Source: a bacterium BMS3Abin06
GTDB taxonomy: Bacteria; Nitrospirota; Thermodesulfovibrionia; UBA6902
NCBI GenBank assembly: GCA_002897895.1
Contig: BDSY01000032.1
Span: forward strand, 1 to 64,000
Length of the DNA stretch: 64,000 bases
Direction: 5' to 3'
How positions within the stretch are numbered: position 1 is the stretch's first letter; the number at the start of each line of letters is the position of its first letter. Below are positions 16,582 through 27,368 of this stretch, piece by piece. The notes under the pieces are model-generated. The model was not told the DNA's origin. It made no database searches and worked only from the letters and a program-made list of their open reading frames with translations. Both the position numbers and the translations under genes were made by a program.

Positions 16582-17459
16582 AGCAGCCCGGCCCTTTCCA
16601 TGATGAGAGGTACTTTGTCCTCAGCGCCGATAGCCATTATGTGAACGCCGTCACATATCTCTTCCTCTTTTAACTGTCTGATATGTCTTGCTGCTATGTT
16701 TATTCCCGTATCAAGGGCGTTTCCCTTGCCCGCGGCTTTAAGCTCGTCGATCAAATCCCCGGGAACCTTAATGCCCGGAACAAACTTGTTCATATAATTT
16801 GCCATGCCGGCGCTTTTCAGGAGAACAAGTCCGGCGAGTATTTTAACCGGGAATTTTTTCGCATAAGTCATAAATTCTTTGAATTTCCCTATGTCGTAGA
16901 TTGCCTGTGTCTGAAAAAAGTTTGCTCCGGCCGCAACCTTTTTTTCAAACTTCATAAGCTGGGGTTCCACCGGATCAGCCTCCGGCGTAACAACAGCGCC
17001 CTGGAAAAAATCGGTGGCGCCTTTCATATCATTACCCATCATGTCTTTGCCGTTATTAAGGGAATCAACAACCCTGAGAAGCTGGACGGATTCGATATCA
17101 TAAACGGATTTTGCCTCTTTGTGATCTCCTGCGTTAGGGTGGTCGCCTGTCATGCATAAAACATTCCTGATGCCGAGTACGCTTGCGCCAAGCAGGTCTG
17201 ACTGAAGACCGATGCGGTTGCGGTCCCTGCATGTCATCTGGAGAATGGGCTCATGTCCCATATCAAGCAGTATTTTACAGATTGACAATGAGTTTATCCT
17301 CATGACAGCAGACTGGTTGTCTGTTACATTAACGGCGTCTAATTTGCCTTTCAGCGCTTCAGCGTCGTGAAGCATTTCTTTTATATCAGTGCCCTTTGGC
17401 GGGCCTACTTCAGCGGTAACTGCAAATTTTCCGGAATTAAGGGCTTCTTTAAAATTCAC
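16578..17459 (-). CDS. metF: Methylenetetrahydrofolate reductase (MetF-type)
   Basis: 293 residues forming a TIM barrel: FAVTAEVGPPKGTD, LDAVNVTDNQSAVMR, EPILQMTCRDRNRIGLQSDLLG, LCMTGDHPNAGD and AGANFFQTQAIYD. It reduces methylene-THF to methyl-THF. The reading frame is 3 nt from metV, the pairing seen in acetogens and other Wood-Ljungdahl organisms where MetVF lacks NADH specificity. This suggests a role in the methyl branch, or simply methionine synthesis. Confidence 0.9.
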   Translation of the reverse strand: MNFKEALNSGKFAVTAEVGPPKGTDIKEMLHDAEALKGKLDAVNVTDNQSAVMRINSLSICKILLDMGHEPILQMTCRDRNRIGLQSDLLGASVLGIRNVLCMTGDHPNAGDHKEAKSVYDIESVQLLRVVDSLNNGKDMMGNDMKGATDFFQGAVVTPEADPVEPQLMKFEKKVAAGANFFQTQAIYDIGKFKEFMTYAKKFPVKILAGLVLLKSAGMANYMNKFVPGIKVPGDLIDELKAAGKGNALDTGINIAARHIRQLKEEEICDGVHIMAIGAEDKVPLIMERAGLL

Positions 17460-17462
17460 TTT

Positions 17463-18128
17463 TTAACCTCCTCCTTTTTTTTCACGGGCATTCAGGTTCA
17501 TGGGTGTGTTGCCGGCAGACCAGTCCTTGGGCTCTGCGATTTTCTTCATTTCCTCAAGTTGATCGATCCGTTTCATCCGGTTGTATATTCTTACCCATGC
17601 ACATTCCATATCAGGGCTTACTTCGCACTTCCCTTCATTGGTGCCGCCGCAGGGTCCGTTTAAAAGTCCTTTCGGACAGGCAGTTACAGGGCATATTCCA
17701 CCTGTTTTATCAAGCACGCACTTGCCGCACAGAGAACATCTTTGATCAAACATCTGCATTCTTGTCATATTTCCAAGAAATAAAGAATCATTGGTTGGAT
17801 AAACAGCTGTGTCCTGGAACAGCTCAACAGCAGTCTGTGTTCCCGCACCGCAGGACATCACAAGTATACAGTCGGTCCCGGCAAGTGCATCTTTGAAAGG
17901 CTTTAATTCGACCTTTGTGCCCAGAACCTGGCAGCCGGTCTTTGCAACAAAGCTCCCTGTAACCTTTTTACCTTCAGCTTCAAGGGTCTCTTTCATTGCC
18001 TGAAGCTCGGGCTCTCCGCCGGTTCCGCAGAGTGTTGCGCATTCGGAACAGCCGATCAGAAAGAAGCTGTTGTAGTTTTTGATATTCTCCTTTAACTCTT
18101 CGAGGTCGCGTTTTTTAGTGATAATCAT
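17463..18128 (-). CDS. metV: MetV-like zinc/iron-sulfur partner of MetF
   Basis: 221 residues. An N-terminal Cys cluster (FLIGCSECATLCGTGGEPE), a central ILVMSCGAGTQTAVE, and a C-terminal methylene-THF-reductase-C domain (RCSLCGKCVLDKTGGICPV, CPKGLLNGPCGGTNEGKCEV). Such proteins accompany MetF and probably deliver electrons through Fe-S centres. Adjacent metF, convergent domain order and cysteine number all match. Confidence 0.87.
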   Translation of the reverse strand: MIITKKRDLEELKENIKNYNSFFLIGCSECATLCGTGGEPELQAMKETLEAEGKKVTGSFVAKTGCQVLGTKVELKPFKDALAGTDCILVMSCGAGTQTAVELFQDTAVYPTNDSLFLGNMTRMQMFDQRCSLCGKCVLDKTGGICPVTACPKGLLNGPCGGTNEGKCEVSPDMECAWVRIYNRMKRIDQLEEMKKIAEPKDWSAGNTPMNLNAREKKGGG

Positions 18129-18176
18129 TATTTATTCTCCTTTTATAAATAATAATTTATTAAAAAGCAGATATTA

Positions 18177-18740
18177 TCAATCGCTCTTTTTTATTAGAGC
18201 AAGTAATTCCATTCTCGTTGATTCCTTTGTACGAAACAGGCCCCTGACAGCTGATGTGACAGTCTTTGTATGGAGTTTTTTTACCCCCCTCATGGACATA
18301 CAGAGATGTTCAGCATCTACTATTACCATAGCTCCCTTTGGCTTTAATTTTTCCATAATCATATCTGCAAGCTGGGCGGTCAGGCGTTCCTGAACCTGCG
18401 GCCGTTTAGCAAAAATTTCAACAGCCCTTGCGAGCTTGCTGATACCGACAATTTTCCCTCCTGACGGGATATACGCAACATGTGCCTTCCCTATAAAAGG
18501 CAGCAGATGGTGTTCACAGATCGAGTAAAAGGGTATATCTTTCAGAAGAACCATTTCATCGTGGCTCTCCCCTTCGATAGGTTTAAGTATTTCTTTAGTA
18601 GGAGTTTTGAGGCCCGAGAATATCTCCTCGTACAGATTTGCTATCCGTTTCGGGGTATCTTTTAAACCCGGCCTGTCCGGGTCTTCTCCAATACCCTCAA
18701 GAATCATTCTCACGCCTTTTTTAATTTTACTCTTATTCAT
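18177..18740 (-). CDS. folE: GTP cyclohydrolase I
   Basis: 187 residues: [19 protein letters not shown], the zinc ligands in [43 protein letters not shown], and [11 protein letters not shown] with the third zinc cysteine. It makes dihydroneopterin triphosphate for folate, in line with the neighbouring folate-dependent metF/metV and with panB. Family length. Confidence 0.95.
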   Translation of the reverse strand: MNKSKIKKGVRMILEGIGEDPDRPGLKDTPKRIANLYEEIFSGLKTPTKEILKPIEGESHDEMVLLKDIPFYSICEHHLLPFIGKAHVAYIPSGGKIVGISKLARAVEIFAKRPQVQERLTAQLADMIMEKLKPKGAMVIVDAEHLCMSMRGVKKLHTKTVTSAVRGLFRTKESTRMELLALIKKSD

Positions 18741-18947
18741 GGTGACTTCCGCTTATTATTTGTTATTAAGGCACGGGATTTCATTTGGCATTTGAGCTTT
18801 GACATTATTGAAAATGGTTAAAAAGTTTAACATTTGGGGATAATCGGTGTCAAAATGTGATTGACGAGCAGTATAATGCAGATATGCCTGACGCGTCGTT
18901 AGAGGTTTTATTAAAGAACATTTTGTGGAATTTTCAGAAATATTATG

Positions 18948-21900
18948 CTATCCGGGCCCGGTCTTGTGATATTCCTGAAGTGACTTGATACTGCTCTCTT
19001 TTTTCAAGATCGCTTCGATTGCATTTATTGCCGCCCTTGCCCCTGCAACGGTTGTTGTATAAGTTACGTTGTACTGAAGAGAGGTTTCTCTTATTGAAAA
19101 TGAATCCTTTTGTGCCTTTGCTCCGGTAACGGTGTTTATTACAAAATCAATCTCCCTGTTTTTTATCAGATCTACACAGTGCGGTCTTCCCTCTGTAACT
19201 TTATTGACCGTCTCTACATCGATTCCATGCTGTTGTAAATAGAAGGCGGTTCCTCTTGTGGCTGCTATTGAAAAACCAAGGGATATAAGCTTGCCTGCAA
19301 TTGAAGGAATGGGCGGTTTGTCTTTATCCTTGACACTGATGAAAACTTTGCCTTTCAGCGGCATGGTGTTGTTTGCCGATGCCTGGGACTTTGCGTATGC
19401 CCTGCCGAAATCCTTGTCAATACCCATAACCTCTCCGGTGGACTTCATTTCAGGCCCCAGGAGTGTGTCAACTCCTGCAAAGCGGTCAAAAGGGAATACG
19501 GCTTCTTTAACGGTAAAGTGGGACATCTCTACTTCCGCTGCAAGGCCGAGTTCATCAAGTGGCTTCCCTGCCATGACTTTTGCCGCTATTTTAGCTAATG
19601 GAATACCTGTGGATTTACTGACATACGGTATTGTACGGGATGCCCTCGGGTTCACTTCGAGGATATAGATTTCATTGTCTTTTACGGCAAACTGTATATT
19701 CATGAGGCCGATGACATTAAGCTCTTTTGCAAGCGCTTCTGTCTGGGACCTGATTCCGTCTATTATTTCCGGGGATAATGAATATGGGGGCATGGAACAT
19801 GCGGAATCTCCTGAATGAATGCCGGCCTCTTCTATATGCTCCATAATGCCGCCGATAATTGCCCTGTTTCCGTCGGAAATAGCATCGACATCAATTTCAA
19901 TTGCATCCTCAAGATATTTGTCTATCAATACAGGATGTTCGGGAGATGCCTTGACAGCCCTTTTCATATAGTTTTTAAGGCTTCCTTCATCATATACGAT
20001 CTCCATTGCCCTACCTCCAAGAACATATGAAGGTCTTACCATCACGGGGTAGCCGATTTTCTTTGCTTCTTCAAGGGCCTCATCAACCGACAATGCCGTC
20101 CCGCTTTGGGGCTGTCGCAGATTCAATTTGTGAACAATTTTTTTGAATCTCCTTCTGTCCTCTGCCCTGTCTATGGAATCGGGGGAGGTGCCGAGTATTT
20201 TAACTCCTTCTTTTTCAAGCGGAACCGCGAGTTTCAGAGGGGTCTGTCCGCCAAACTGTACTATGACCCCTTCGGGTTTTTCCGTATTGATAATGTTCAA
20301 AACGTCCTCAAGGGTAAGCGGTTCAAAATACAATCTGTCGGCAGTATCATAATCAGTGCTGACAGTCTCGGGATTACAATTTACCATAATTGTCTCATAT
20401 CCGAGTTCTTTCAAAGCAAACACTGCATGTACACAACAATAGTCAAATTCAATTCCCTGTCCTATCCTGTTCGGTCCGCTTCCAAGTATCACGATTTTTT
20501 TCCTGTCCGTGGGAGCGGCCTCGCATTCTACGGAATTGATGAGTTGATGAGTTGATGAGTCAAGGGGGTCAGTATTCTGAATTCTGAATTCTGGATTCTG
20601 AATTCTGAAAAACGGTTTTTCATATGTTGAATACAGGTATGGTGTATGGGCTTTAAACTCTGCGGCGCAGGTGTCGACCATTTTATAAACAGCTCTTAAG
20701 CCAATGCTGTTTCTGAAGTCCCTTACGGTTTTTTCATCTACGTTAACCAGTTCTGCGATTCTTCTGTCGGAGAAGCCGTATTCTTTAGCTTTTCTCAGGG
20801 TTTCTTCCGGGATCAGGCCGGGTGTTTTGTCTTTTATTTCATCGGCTATATTTGTGATTTTTGTTTCAAAGTCTATAATCTCCTTAATATTAAAAAGAAA
20901 CCATGGATCAATCCGGGTTAACTTGTGGATTTCATCCAAGGCCATGCCCTGCCGCAGTGCCTGGGCAATATACCATATGCGGTCCCAGCAAGGTATCTTT
21001 AGTTTAGTCTCGATCTCATCCATATCCGATTGCGGGGATTCAAATCCGTAACTGTCAATTTCAAGGCTGCGGATGGCCTTATGCAGTGATTCTTTAAAAG
21101 TCCTGCCGATTGACATGGCCTCTCCCACAGATTTCATCTGGGTCATAAGGGTAGAGTCGGCCTCTGGAAATTTCTCAAAGGCAAACCTTGGGAATTTTAC
21201 TACAACATAATCAATTGCAGGCTCAAAGGATGCAGGGGTTTCCTTAGTAATGTCGTTCGGTATCTCATCGAGCGTTAAACCCACGGCCAGCTTTGCGGCG
21301 ATTTTAGCTATGGGGAAACCTGTTGCCTTGGAAGCAAGCGCGGAACTTCTTGAAACCCTCGGATTCATTTCTATTACAATCAGGCTTCCGTCATCCGGAT
21401 TAACCGCAAACTGTATATTTGAACCGCCTGTGTCAACCCCTATTTCCCGGATTACAGCGATTGAGGCATCTCTCATTATCTGATATTCCTTATCGGTCAG
21501 AGTCTGGGCAGGCGCTACAGTTATTGAATCTCCTGTATGGATGCCCATGGGGTCGAAATTTTCTATGGAGCATATAATAACAACATTATCTTTATTATCA
21601 CGCATTACTTCGAGCTCGAACTCTTTCCATCCGAGGACGGATTCTTCAACAAGAACTTCACTTACAGGACTGAGTTTGAGCGCTTTCCTGAGGTTGTCGG
21701 TGTATTCAGCCATATTGTAGGCAATGCTTCCCCCTATGCCGCCCAGGGTAAAAGAAGGCCTCAGAATTAACGGGAAACGCAGAACATCAACTGCTGCCTT
21801 CATTCCCCCATCAAAGGAATTAATATACCTGCTTTTTGGTGTCTCTAATCCTATTTTTGACATTGCCTCTTTGAATAATTCCCTGTCTTCGGCTTTTTTT

Positions 21901-22268
21901 ATTGCAGGAAGCTTTGCGCCTATCAGTTCTACATTGAATTTGCCAAGGGCTCCTCTTTCGGAAAGTTCGACCGCAAGGTTCAGGGCAGTCTGTCCCCCCA
22001 TTGTCGGAAGCAATGCATCCGGACGCTCTTTTTCAATTATCATCTCCAGGACTTCGTAAGTCAGGGGTTCAATGTATGTGACATCCGCCATTTCAGGGTC
22101 GGTCATAATAGTGGCAGGATTGGAGTTAACGAGTATCACCCTGTAACCCTCTTCGCGGAGCGCCTTGCATGCCTGCGCCCCCGAGTAATCAAACTCACAG
22201 GCCTGGCCGATAACTATGGGGCCGGAGCCTATCAGCAGAATGCTTTTAATGTCTGTTCTTTTGGGCAT
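18948..22268 (-). CDS. carB: Carbamoyl-phosphate synthase large subunit
   Basis: 1106 residues, two ATP-grasp halves ([21 protein letters not shown] at the start; [18 protein letters not shown] in the second half) and a C-terminal MGS-like allosteric domain. It makes carbamoyl phosphate from bicarbonate, ammonia (from CarA) and ATP. At the junction of the halves (residues about 553-582) it has an extra stretch, [20 protein letters not shown] then HQLINS, encoded by ATTCTGAATTCTG and GTTGATGAG tandem repeats (20535-20610). The insertion explains the length above the usual about 1070. Confidence 0.96.
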   Translation of the reverse strand: MPKRTDIKSILLIGSGPIVIGQACEFDYSGAQACKALREEGYRVILVNSNPATIMTDPEMADVTYIEPLTYEVLEMIIEKERPDALLPTMGGQTALNLAVELSERGALGKFNVELIGAKLPAIKKAEDRELFKEAMSKIGLETPKSRYINSFDGGMKAAVDVLRFPLILRPSFTLGGIGGSIAYNMAEYTDNLRKALKLSPVSEVLVEESVLGWKEFELEVMRDNKDNVVIICSIENFDPMGIHTGDSITVAPAQTLTDKEYQIMRDASIAVIREIGVDTGGSNIQFAVNPDDGSLIVIEMNPRVSRSSALASKATGFPIAKIAAKLAVGLTLDEIPNDITKETPASFEPAIDYVVVKFPRFAFEKFPEADSTLMTQMKSVGEAMSIGRTFKESLHKAIRSLEIDSYGFESPQSDMDEIETKLKIPCWDRIWYIAQALRQGMALDEIHKLTRIDPWFLFNIKEIIDFETKITNIADEIKDKTPGLIPEETLRKAKEYGFSDRRIAELVNVDEKTVRDFRNSIGLRAVYKMVDTCAAEFKAHTPYLYSTYEKPFFRIQNPEFRIQNTDPLDSSTHQLINSVECEAAPTDRKKIVILGSGPNRIGQGIEFDYCCVHAVFALKELGYETIMVNCNPETVSTDYDTADRLYFEPLTLEDVLNIINTEKPEGVIVQFGGQTPLKLAVPLEKEGVKILGTSPDSIDRAEDRRRFKKIVHKLNLRQPQSGTALSVDEALEEAKKIGYPVMVRPSYVLGGRAMEIVYDEGSLKNYMKRAVKASPEHPVLIDKYLEDAIEIDVDAISDGNRAIIGGIMEHIEEAGIHSGDSACSMPPYSLSPEIIDGIRSQTEALAKELNVIGLMNIQFAVKDNEIYILEVNPRASRTIPYVSKSTGIPLAKIAAKVMAGKPLDELGLAAEVEMSHFTVKEAVFPFDRFAGVDTLLGPEMKSTGEVMGIDKDFGRAYAKSQASANNTMPLKGKVFISVKDKDKPPIPSIAGKLISLGFSIAATRGTAFYLQQHGIDVETVNKVTEGRPHCVDLIKNREIDFVINTVTGAKAQKDSFSIRETSLQYNVTYTTTVAGARAAINAIEAILKKESSIKSLQEYHKTGPG

Positions 22269-22359
22269 TTAATATATTTCCTTCAGCTGTTAATTGTTAA
22301 CCGGCAACCGTGAAGGTTAGTTTTTAACTTTGTGCCTTTGCCCCTTTGCGCCTCGGCCG

Positions 22360-22965
22360 TTAAACATTTAAAAAACTCCTTATCTCATTTACCGGGATTT
22401 CCGGCTCTTCATCGACTTTTCCGGCATAGATAATTTTTTCGGAGCCGTCTTTCAACTTTAGTGATAGAGTGATAAATTCTTCTGTGTCACCTAATCCCGG
22501 CATGGCGCTTCCATGCTGTGCAGAAATCTTCTGGACAAATTTAATTCCGTCAATATTTTCAGGGACAAATTTTTTGTTCCCCAGGTCAACCGACTTTATG
22601 TCATCAAAATGTATTTTCTCAATCTTTTTTCCAATAATTCCGGGGCGGACTATATTCACTGATTTATCCGACCTGTCAAAATCTACCTCAAGATATCTTT
22701 CTTTAAAAATATATTTAATGGCTGCGAGTAAGGCAATGACGAATATAAAGATGAGAATGATATAGCGGACAATTGCCGGTTTGATGCCCGGCAGACCGGT
22801 AGACATATACGCAAGAATACATACTGCCGATGCAAATAATGTCGAGGAAAATTCCCTGGTGTAAACACCTGGGTGAAGCACACTGGACTTCTCTGCTTTA
22901 AATGAAGAAGTTCTGAAAATGAGTCTGTTGTTTTCAGTTTTAAGCTGATAATCCTTAGCTGTCAT
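22360..22965 (-). CDS. Membrane protein with PH-like domain, unknown
   Basis: 201 residues: a beta-rich N-terminus, two spans (about 48-90; LFASAVCILAYMSTG, AIVRYIILIFIFVIALLAAI), then a predicted PH-like domain (YLEVDFDRSDKSVNIVR, EKIHFDDIKSVDLGNKKF, ITLSLKLKDGSEKIIYAG). It overlaps the stop of carA by 4 bp, so it is made with the pyrimidine operon, though no link to pyrimidines is evident. Confidence 0.7.
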   Translation of the reverse strand: MTAKDYQLKTENNRLIFRTSSFKAEKSSVLHPGVYTREFSSTLFASAVCILAYMSTGLPGIKPAIVRYIILIFIFVIALLAAIKYIFKERYLEVDFDRSDKSVNIVRPGIIGKKIEKIHFDDIKSVDLGNKKFVPENIDGIKFVQKISAQHGSAMPGLGDTEEFITLSLKLKDGSEKIIYAGKVDEEPEIPVNEIRSFLNV

Positions 22966-24110
22966 TTTTCTATCATTTCCCTGAATCTATTAAAAATATA
23001 ACCGGAATCATTTGGTCCGGGACCGGCTTCCGGATGGTACTGAAATGATATCACCGGCATATCCTTATGTCTCATTCCCTCCTCGGTTCCATCGTACAGA
23101 TTTTTGTGGGTTAATTCTACCTGTCCGGCAAGGCCTTTTATGTCAACACAATAATTATGGTTTTGTGAGGTGATTTCAACTTTCCCGGTTGCCAGATCCA
23201 TCACAGGATGGTTCCCTCCATGATGCCCGAATTTGAGTTTATACGTCTTGCCGCCTAAAGCGAGCCCTATAATCTGGTGGCCGAGGCAGATTCCCATAAC
23301 GGGTTTCCTGCCTAATAGTTTTTTTGCGGTTTCCACGGCATATGTAACAGTCCGGGGGTCCCCCGGCCCATTGCTTAATACTATTGCATCGGCTTTTTCA
23401 ATTACCTCCTCCGGTGGTGTCTGAGCCGGAACTACTGTAACGTCAAATCCTGTTTCAGCAAGATGGCGGAGTATATTCATCTTTACCCCGAAGTCGTATA
23501 CAACAACCTTGATCCTGTTATCCCCCCCCTTGGTAAGGGGGGGTAAAGGGGGGGTGGTTTTTTCTTCTGCTTTTAATTTCCAGAGTGTCTCAGTCCATTT
23601 GTACGGCTCTTTTGTCGTAACTTCTTTGACCAGGTCAAGAGAAGATATCCCGGGATGGCTCCTGACTTTATCAAGCAGGCTTTCAGGGTTCAAGTCAATC
23701 GTGGAAATTATACCTGTCTGAACACCGTTGTCTCTCAGGTGCCTGGTGAGCGCCCTTGTATCAATACCGTGAATGCCGACTTTATTGTTCTCTTCCAGAT
23801 ACTCTCCGAGACTCTTTTGAGAACGCCAGTTGCTTGGGAAATCAAAAAATTCCTTAGCTATAAACCCTTCGACATTCGGGATGTCTGATTCAATGTCCTC
23901 AGGATTTATTCCATAGTTTCCTATCTGCGAGTATGTCATAGCCACTATCTGGCCTTTGTAAGAAGGGTCCGTGAGTATTTCCTGGTAACCTGTCATTGAG
24001 GTGTTAAAGACAACCTCACCGGTTGTCTCTCCTTTGGCGCCGAAGTTCCATCCCTCGAATACCAGACCATCCGCAAGTACCAGTAATGCCTTTGTTTTAT
24101 TTATGCCCAT
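22962..24110 (-). CDS. carA: Carbamoyl-phosphate synthase small subunit
   Basis: 382 residues: N-terminal CarA domain (LVLADGLVFEGWNFGA, VFNTSMTGYQEILTDPSY), then a class I glutamine amidotransferase with PVMGICLGHQIIGLA (nucleophile C) and SFQYHPEAGPGPND (His/Glu). It supplies ammonia to CarB. Before the amidotransferase domain (residues about 190-200) is an extra TTPPLPPLTKGGDN, encoded by CCCCCCTTGGTAAGGGGGG at about 23520-23556, a known kind of dispersed repeat inserted in frame. It overlaps pyrC by 10 bp. Confidence 0.95.
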   Translation of the reverse strand: MGINKTKALLVLADGLVFEGWNFGAKGETTGEVVFNTSMTGYQEILTDPSYKGQIVAMTYSQIGNYGINPEDIESDIPNVEGFIAKEFFDFPSNWRSQKSLGEYLEENNKVGIHGIDTRALTRHLRDNGVQTGIISTIDLNPESLLDKVRSHPGISSLDLVKEVTTKEPYKWTETLWKLKAEEKTTPPLPPLTKGGDNRIKVVVYDFGVKMNILRHLAETGFDVTVVPAQTPPEEVIEKADAIVLSNGPGDPRTVTYAVETAKKLLGRKPVMGICLGHQIIGLALGGKTYKLKFGHHGGNHPVMDLATGKVEITSQNHNYCVDIKGLAGQVELTHKNLYDGTEEGMRHKDMPVISFQYHPEAGPGPNDSGYIFNRFREMIEK

Positions 24111-25375
24111 TCGTACACTTTCCCCATTGCGATAGTTTTTTCAACGGTTCCTTTCAGTTGCCATTTGTTAAACGGGGAGTTTTTCCCTTTTGACAAAAAC
24201 CCGGAAGAATCAACTTTAAAAGTTTTTTCCGTATTTATTATTGCTATGTCGGCATCAGAGTCAACGGTTAATGTTCCTTTTGAAATTCCCATTATTTTTG
24301 AAGGGGTTATGGTCATTTTGGTGATAAGCTGCTTTAAGTCCAGGATTCCTGATTCAACAAGATGAAGGCTTAGTGCAAAAGCTGTTTCAAGCCCTGATAT
24401 CCCGAATGCTGCTGCATCAAATTCCTTCCCTTTGTCATCAATATGGTGCGGGGCATGGTCAGTGGCAATCACATCAATCGTGCAATCTTTTAACCCCTGT
24501 TTAATGGCTTCAACATCCTGAGGGGTTCTGATAGGCGGATTGACTTTCAGATTTGTGTCATAACTTATAAGCGATTCATCAGTTAAAGAGAAATAATGCG
24601 GGCATGTCTCGGCAGTTACATTTATTCCGCGGGCCTTTGCATCCCGTATTAATTTAACGGAGCCTTCTGTTGAAACATGCGCAATGTGCAGCTTTCCGCC
24701 CGTAAGCTCACAGAGCGAAAGGTCTCTTGCCACCATTACTTCCTCGGCAGCTTTCGGAATTCCACTCAGGCCTGTGATAGTTGAGACAAAACCTTCATTC
24801 ATTACCCCGTCTTCCGACAATTTCAGGTCTTCACAGTGGGATATGACCGGGACGTCGAATATCTTTGAGTATTCAAGCGCCCGCCTCATTATAAGACTGT
24901 TTGTCACCGGTTTTCCATCATCCGAGAATGCAATGCAGCCTGTCTTCAAGAGCGCTTCCAGCTCAGTGAGCTCTTCGCTTTTCTGGGCAGTTGTTATTGC
25001 ACCGACAGGATAGACTGTGCATGCCCCCTCTCTCAAAGATTTTTCGAGAATGAATTCCGTTACGGTGATTGTATCGTTAACCGGCTTTGTATTGGGCATG
25101 CAGCAGACAGTCGTAAATCCACCCCTGACAGCAGCCATAGTGCCTGATTTTATTGTTTCCTTGTATTCGAATCCCGGCTCCCTGAGATGCGTGTGCATGT
25201 CAACGAGCCCCGGTATAACTATACAACCTGAGGCATCAATGATTTTGTTTGCATCCGGACCCTTGCCCTCTGGATATAATCCTTTGATCCTGTTTTTTTC
25301 TATCAGGATTTCATGAAAACCGTCCAGATTTTGAGAAGGATCGATTACCCTGCCGTTTTTTATCAGGATTCTCAT
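24101..25375 (-). CDS. pyrC: Dihydroorotase (class I)
   Basis: 424 residues of the amidohydrolase fold: [13 protein letters not shown] (metal HxH), [33 protein letters not shown], and VIATDHAPH with the catalytic aspartate. It cyclises carbamoyl aspartate. Length and motifs are those of the class I PyrC often found beside pyrB. Its start overlaps the pyrB stop (ATGA). Confidence 0.94.
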   Translation of the reverse strand: MRILIKNGRVIDPSQNLDGFHEILIEKNRIKGLYPEGKGPDANKIIDASGCIVIPGLVDMHTHLREPGFEYKETIKSGTMAAVRGGFTTVCCMPNTKPVNDTITVTEFILEKSLREGACTVYPVGAITTAQKSEELTELEALLKTGCIAFSDDGKPVTNSLIMRRALEYSKIFDVPVISHCEDLKLSEDGVMNEGFVSTITGLSGIPKAAEEVMVARDLSLCELTGGKLHIAHVSTEGSVKLIRDAKARGINVTAETCPHYFSLTDESLISYDTNLKVNPPIRTPQDVEAIKQGLKDCTIDVIATDHAPHHIDDKGKEFDAAAFGISGLETAFALSLHLVESGILDLKQLITKMTITPSKIMGISKGTLTVDSDADIAIINTEKTFKVDSSGFLSKGKNSPFNKWQLKGTVEKTIAMGKVYEWA

Positions 25376-26292
25376 TTTTTAACTCCTGAAAGAAGATATA
25401 AGACAGCCATCCTTACAGCGAGGCCGTTGGTTACCTGCTCAAGGATTACCGACTGAGGTCCGTCTGCAACAGCGGATTCAATTTCAACCCCCCTGTTCAT
25501 TGGTCCGGGGTGCATGACAATGGCATCTTCTTTTGCCAGTTTAAGCCGTTCATCCGTGAGACCGTAAAGATTAAAATATTCCTCAAGCGAAGGGAGAAAC
25601 CCCTTGCTCTGGCGTTCAAGCTGCAGTCTCAGCGCCATTATAACATCAGCCTTTCTGATACCCTCGTCTATTGAATGAAAGACATCTATTCCCAGTTTCT
25701 CTATCCCCGCAGGCATCAGGGTAGGGGGGCAGATTACCCTTACCTTTGCGCCGAGTTTTGTCAATGCGTAAATATTTGATTTTGCTACCCTGCTGTGTGC
25801 AATGTCACCTATTATTGCTACTGTAAGCCCTTTAATTTTCTTTTTGCGGGATTGTATTGTAAACAAATCAAGAAGGGCCTGGGTCGGATGTTCATTGGCC
25901 CCGTCACCGGCATTTATAACAGATATATTTAAGAGATTACCGAGCAGATGCGGGACCCCTGATGAGCCGTGCCTTATTACCACAAAATCAGCGCCTAATG
26001 ACTGGATTGTAAGGGCGGTATCTTTTAATGTCTCGCCTTTTACTACGCTGCTTGTAGTGACCGAGAAATTCACGACATCGGCGCTCAATCTTTTGGATGC
26101 AAGAGCAAAAGAAGTCCTGGTCCTTGTCGATGGTTCAAAAAACAGGCTTACAACGGTTTTCCCCCTGAGCGGAGGAACCTTTTTAATATCCCTTAGAAGC
26201 ACGTCTTTGAAGCCCGCGGCAGTATCAAGAATGTGATATATCTCTTCAGGTGCAAGTTCTTTGATGCCTAAAAGGTCTTTTGAATTAATCAT
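25372..26292 (-). CDS. pyrB: Aspartate carbamoyltransferase catalytic subunit
   Basis: 306 residues from the ATG at 26292. Carbamoyl-phosphate site [12 protein letters not shown], then [38 protein letters not shown] longer frame (to 26340) would start inside the MITE-B copy, which is unlikely. No pyrI is present. pyrB and pyrR are separated by that MITE, so expression of pyrB from the pyrR leader must pass through a long hairpin. Confidence 0.94.
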   Translation of the reverse strand: MINSKDLLGIKELAPEEIYHILDTAAGFKDVLLRDIKKVPPLRGKTVVSLFFEPSTRTRTSFALASKRLSADVVNFSVTTSSVVKGETLKDTALTIQSLGADFVVIRHGSSGVPHLLGNLLNISVINAGDGANEHPTQALLDLFTIQSRKKKIKGLTVAIIGDIAHSRVAKSNIYALTKLGAKVRVICPPTLMPAGIEKLGIDVFHSIDEGIRKADVIMALRLQLERQSKGFLPSLEEYFNLYGLTDERLKLAKEDAIVMHPGPMNRGVEIESAVADGPQSVILEQVTNGLAVRMAVLYLLSGVKK

Positions 26293-26300
26293 GATATATC

Positions 26301-26421
26301 GTAACTGCTCAGGCGCAAAGTGGCAAAGGCACAAAGGCACAAAGGGTTACAGAAATACAGGAAAAGTTTTTCATCCTTTTTTTCACTTTGTGCCTTTGCC
26401 ACTATGTGCCTTTGTGCCTTT
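26301..26421. mobile_element. MITE-B copy 2, right terminal repeat missing
   Basis: It starts GTAACTGCTCAGG and runs with high similarity to 15157-15289 through the inner arms (GGCAAAGGCACAAAGG; TTTGCCACTATGTGCC). It loses the CCTGAGTAGTTAC end just before the pyrR stop codon (26425-26427). It splits the pyrR and pyrB genes, which are normally adjacent, and could attenuate or process the operon mRNA. Confidence 0.65.
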
Positions 26422-26424
26422 CAT

Positions 26425-26958
26425 TTACTGTCCACTTATCAAAACCGCCTTATCTTTCCTGCTGTCTTCTCCGAGAGTGACTTCCACAAGGTCGTTAAAA
26501 GATGTCGGAATATTTTTGCCTGCATAATCAGCCCTTATGGGCAGCTCTCTGTGCCCCCTGTCTATGAGCACGGCAAGCTGTATATGGGCAGGCCTGCCGA
26601 AATCTACAAGGGCATCCATTGCAGCCCTTATGCTCCGGCCTGTAAAGAGCACATCATCTACAAGGACGACTGTTTTATTATCAATTGTGAATGGAATCTC
26701 GGTTCTTTTTACTACCGGCTGCTCTGCTTTTGTATGGATGTCATCCCTGTAAAACGTAATATCGAGAGCGCCGACATCAATTGTTCCGCCTTCGATAGAT
26801 TGAATTTGTGATGCGAGCCTCCCGGCAAGAATAACGCCGCCTTTTTGTATGCCGACAAGGCAGAGGTTTTGCATGCCCCTGTTTTTTTCAATAATTTCAT
26901 GAGCTATTCTTCTGATAGCCCTGTTAATGTCGTCACTGTCAAGAATTTCTTTAGACAT
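26425..26958 (-). CDS. pyrR: PyrR bifunctional pyrimidine regulator/uracil phosphoribosyltransferase
   Basis: 177 residues: IRRIAHEIIEKN, CLVGIQKGG, and the PRPP loop VVLVDDVLFTGRSIRAAMDAL. PyrR senses UMP/UTP and binds a leader RNA loop to reduce pyrimidine gene expression. A matching binding sequence lies just upstream (27052-27070). It is the first gene of the pyr operon. Confidence 0.95.
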   Translation of the reverse strand: MSKEILDSDDINRAIRRIAHEIIEKNRGMQNLCLVGIQKGGVILAGRLASQIQSIEGGTIDVGALDITFYRDDIHTKAEQPVVKRTEIPFTIDNKTVVLVDDVLFTGRSIRAAMDALVDFGRPAHIQLAVLIDRGHRELPIRADYAGKNIPTSFNDLVEVTLGEDSRKDKAVLISGQ

Positions 26959-27070
26959 AAAAAAAACCTTCTCCTTCTGAGAGAGAAAAGGCGTTTAAGC
27001 GGGTAGAAAATCGGAGCTTTTCAGAGAAAGTGAGAATCAATCAGTAATTCCTTTCCAGCCTCTCAGGACC
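26959..27070 (-). promoter_or_regulatory. PyrR-binding leader with hairpin that covers the pyrR ribosome site
   Basis: On the minus strand GGTCCTGAGAGGCTGGAAAG (27052-27070) matches the PyrR-binding consensus (UCCNGNGAGGCU). About 60 nt later CCTTTTCT...GGAGAAGG (26991-26967) forms an 8-bp stem, followed by eight T residues and the ATG of pyrR. The AGGAG of the hairpin is also the only possible Shine-Dalgarno. The stem can thus be a terminator with its U tract against the start codon, or a translational sequestrator. The switch is inferred from sequence only. Confidence 0.7.
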
Positions 27071-27235
27071 AGTTTAAAGGTTAATGCTGAAAAAATATTA
27101 ATATAAACACAACGGTATTGTCAATAGAGCATATGAATTTATAGAATATGAATATGCAGTTGATTTTTATAATCACAGGGATTAATTTAATTAATATCGG
27201 ACTTAATGAATATATCTGATATAGTATAGAGAGGA

Positions 27236-27368
27236 GTAACTACTCATGTAGGCACAGAGGCACAAAGTATCAAAGGGACAAAGTAAAGGAAAAGGATAAA
27301 AACTTTCCTTGTATTTTTTTTAAACTTTGTGCCTGTGTGCCTTTGTCACTTTGAACCTGAGTAGTTAC
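27236..27368. mobile_element. MITE-B copy 3 with flanking direct repeat
   Basis: Ends GTAACTACTCA and CCTGAGTAGTTAC, inner GGCACAGAGGCACAAAG / CTTTGTGCCTGTGTGCC arms. The sequence GAGAGGAGTAACTA occurs at 27229-27242 and again at 27369-27382, directly bracketing the element, as a target duplication would. It lies upstream of the HDOD gene and 160 bp from the pyr leader. Confidence 0.7.

Noticed and set aside
18882-18989. Small plus-strand ORF (MPDASLEVLLKN...) overlapping the end of carB
   Set aside because: No ribosome site, no similarity, and a third of it overlaps the carB 3' end.
23509-23721. Plus-strand ORF within carA starting at the C/G repeat
   Set aside because: It is the shadow frame of carA; the strand with CarA motifs is clear.
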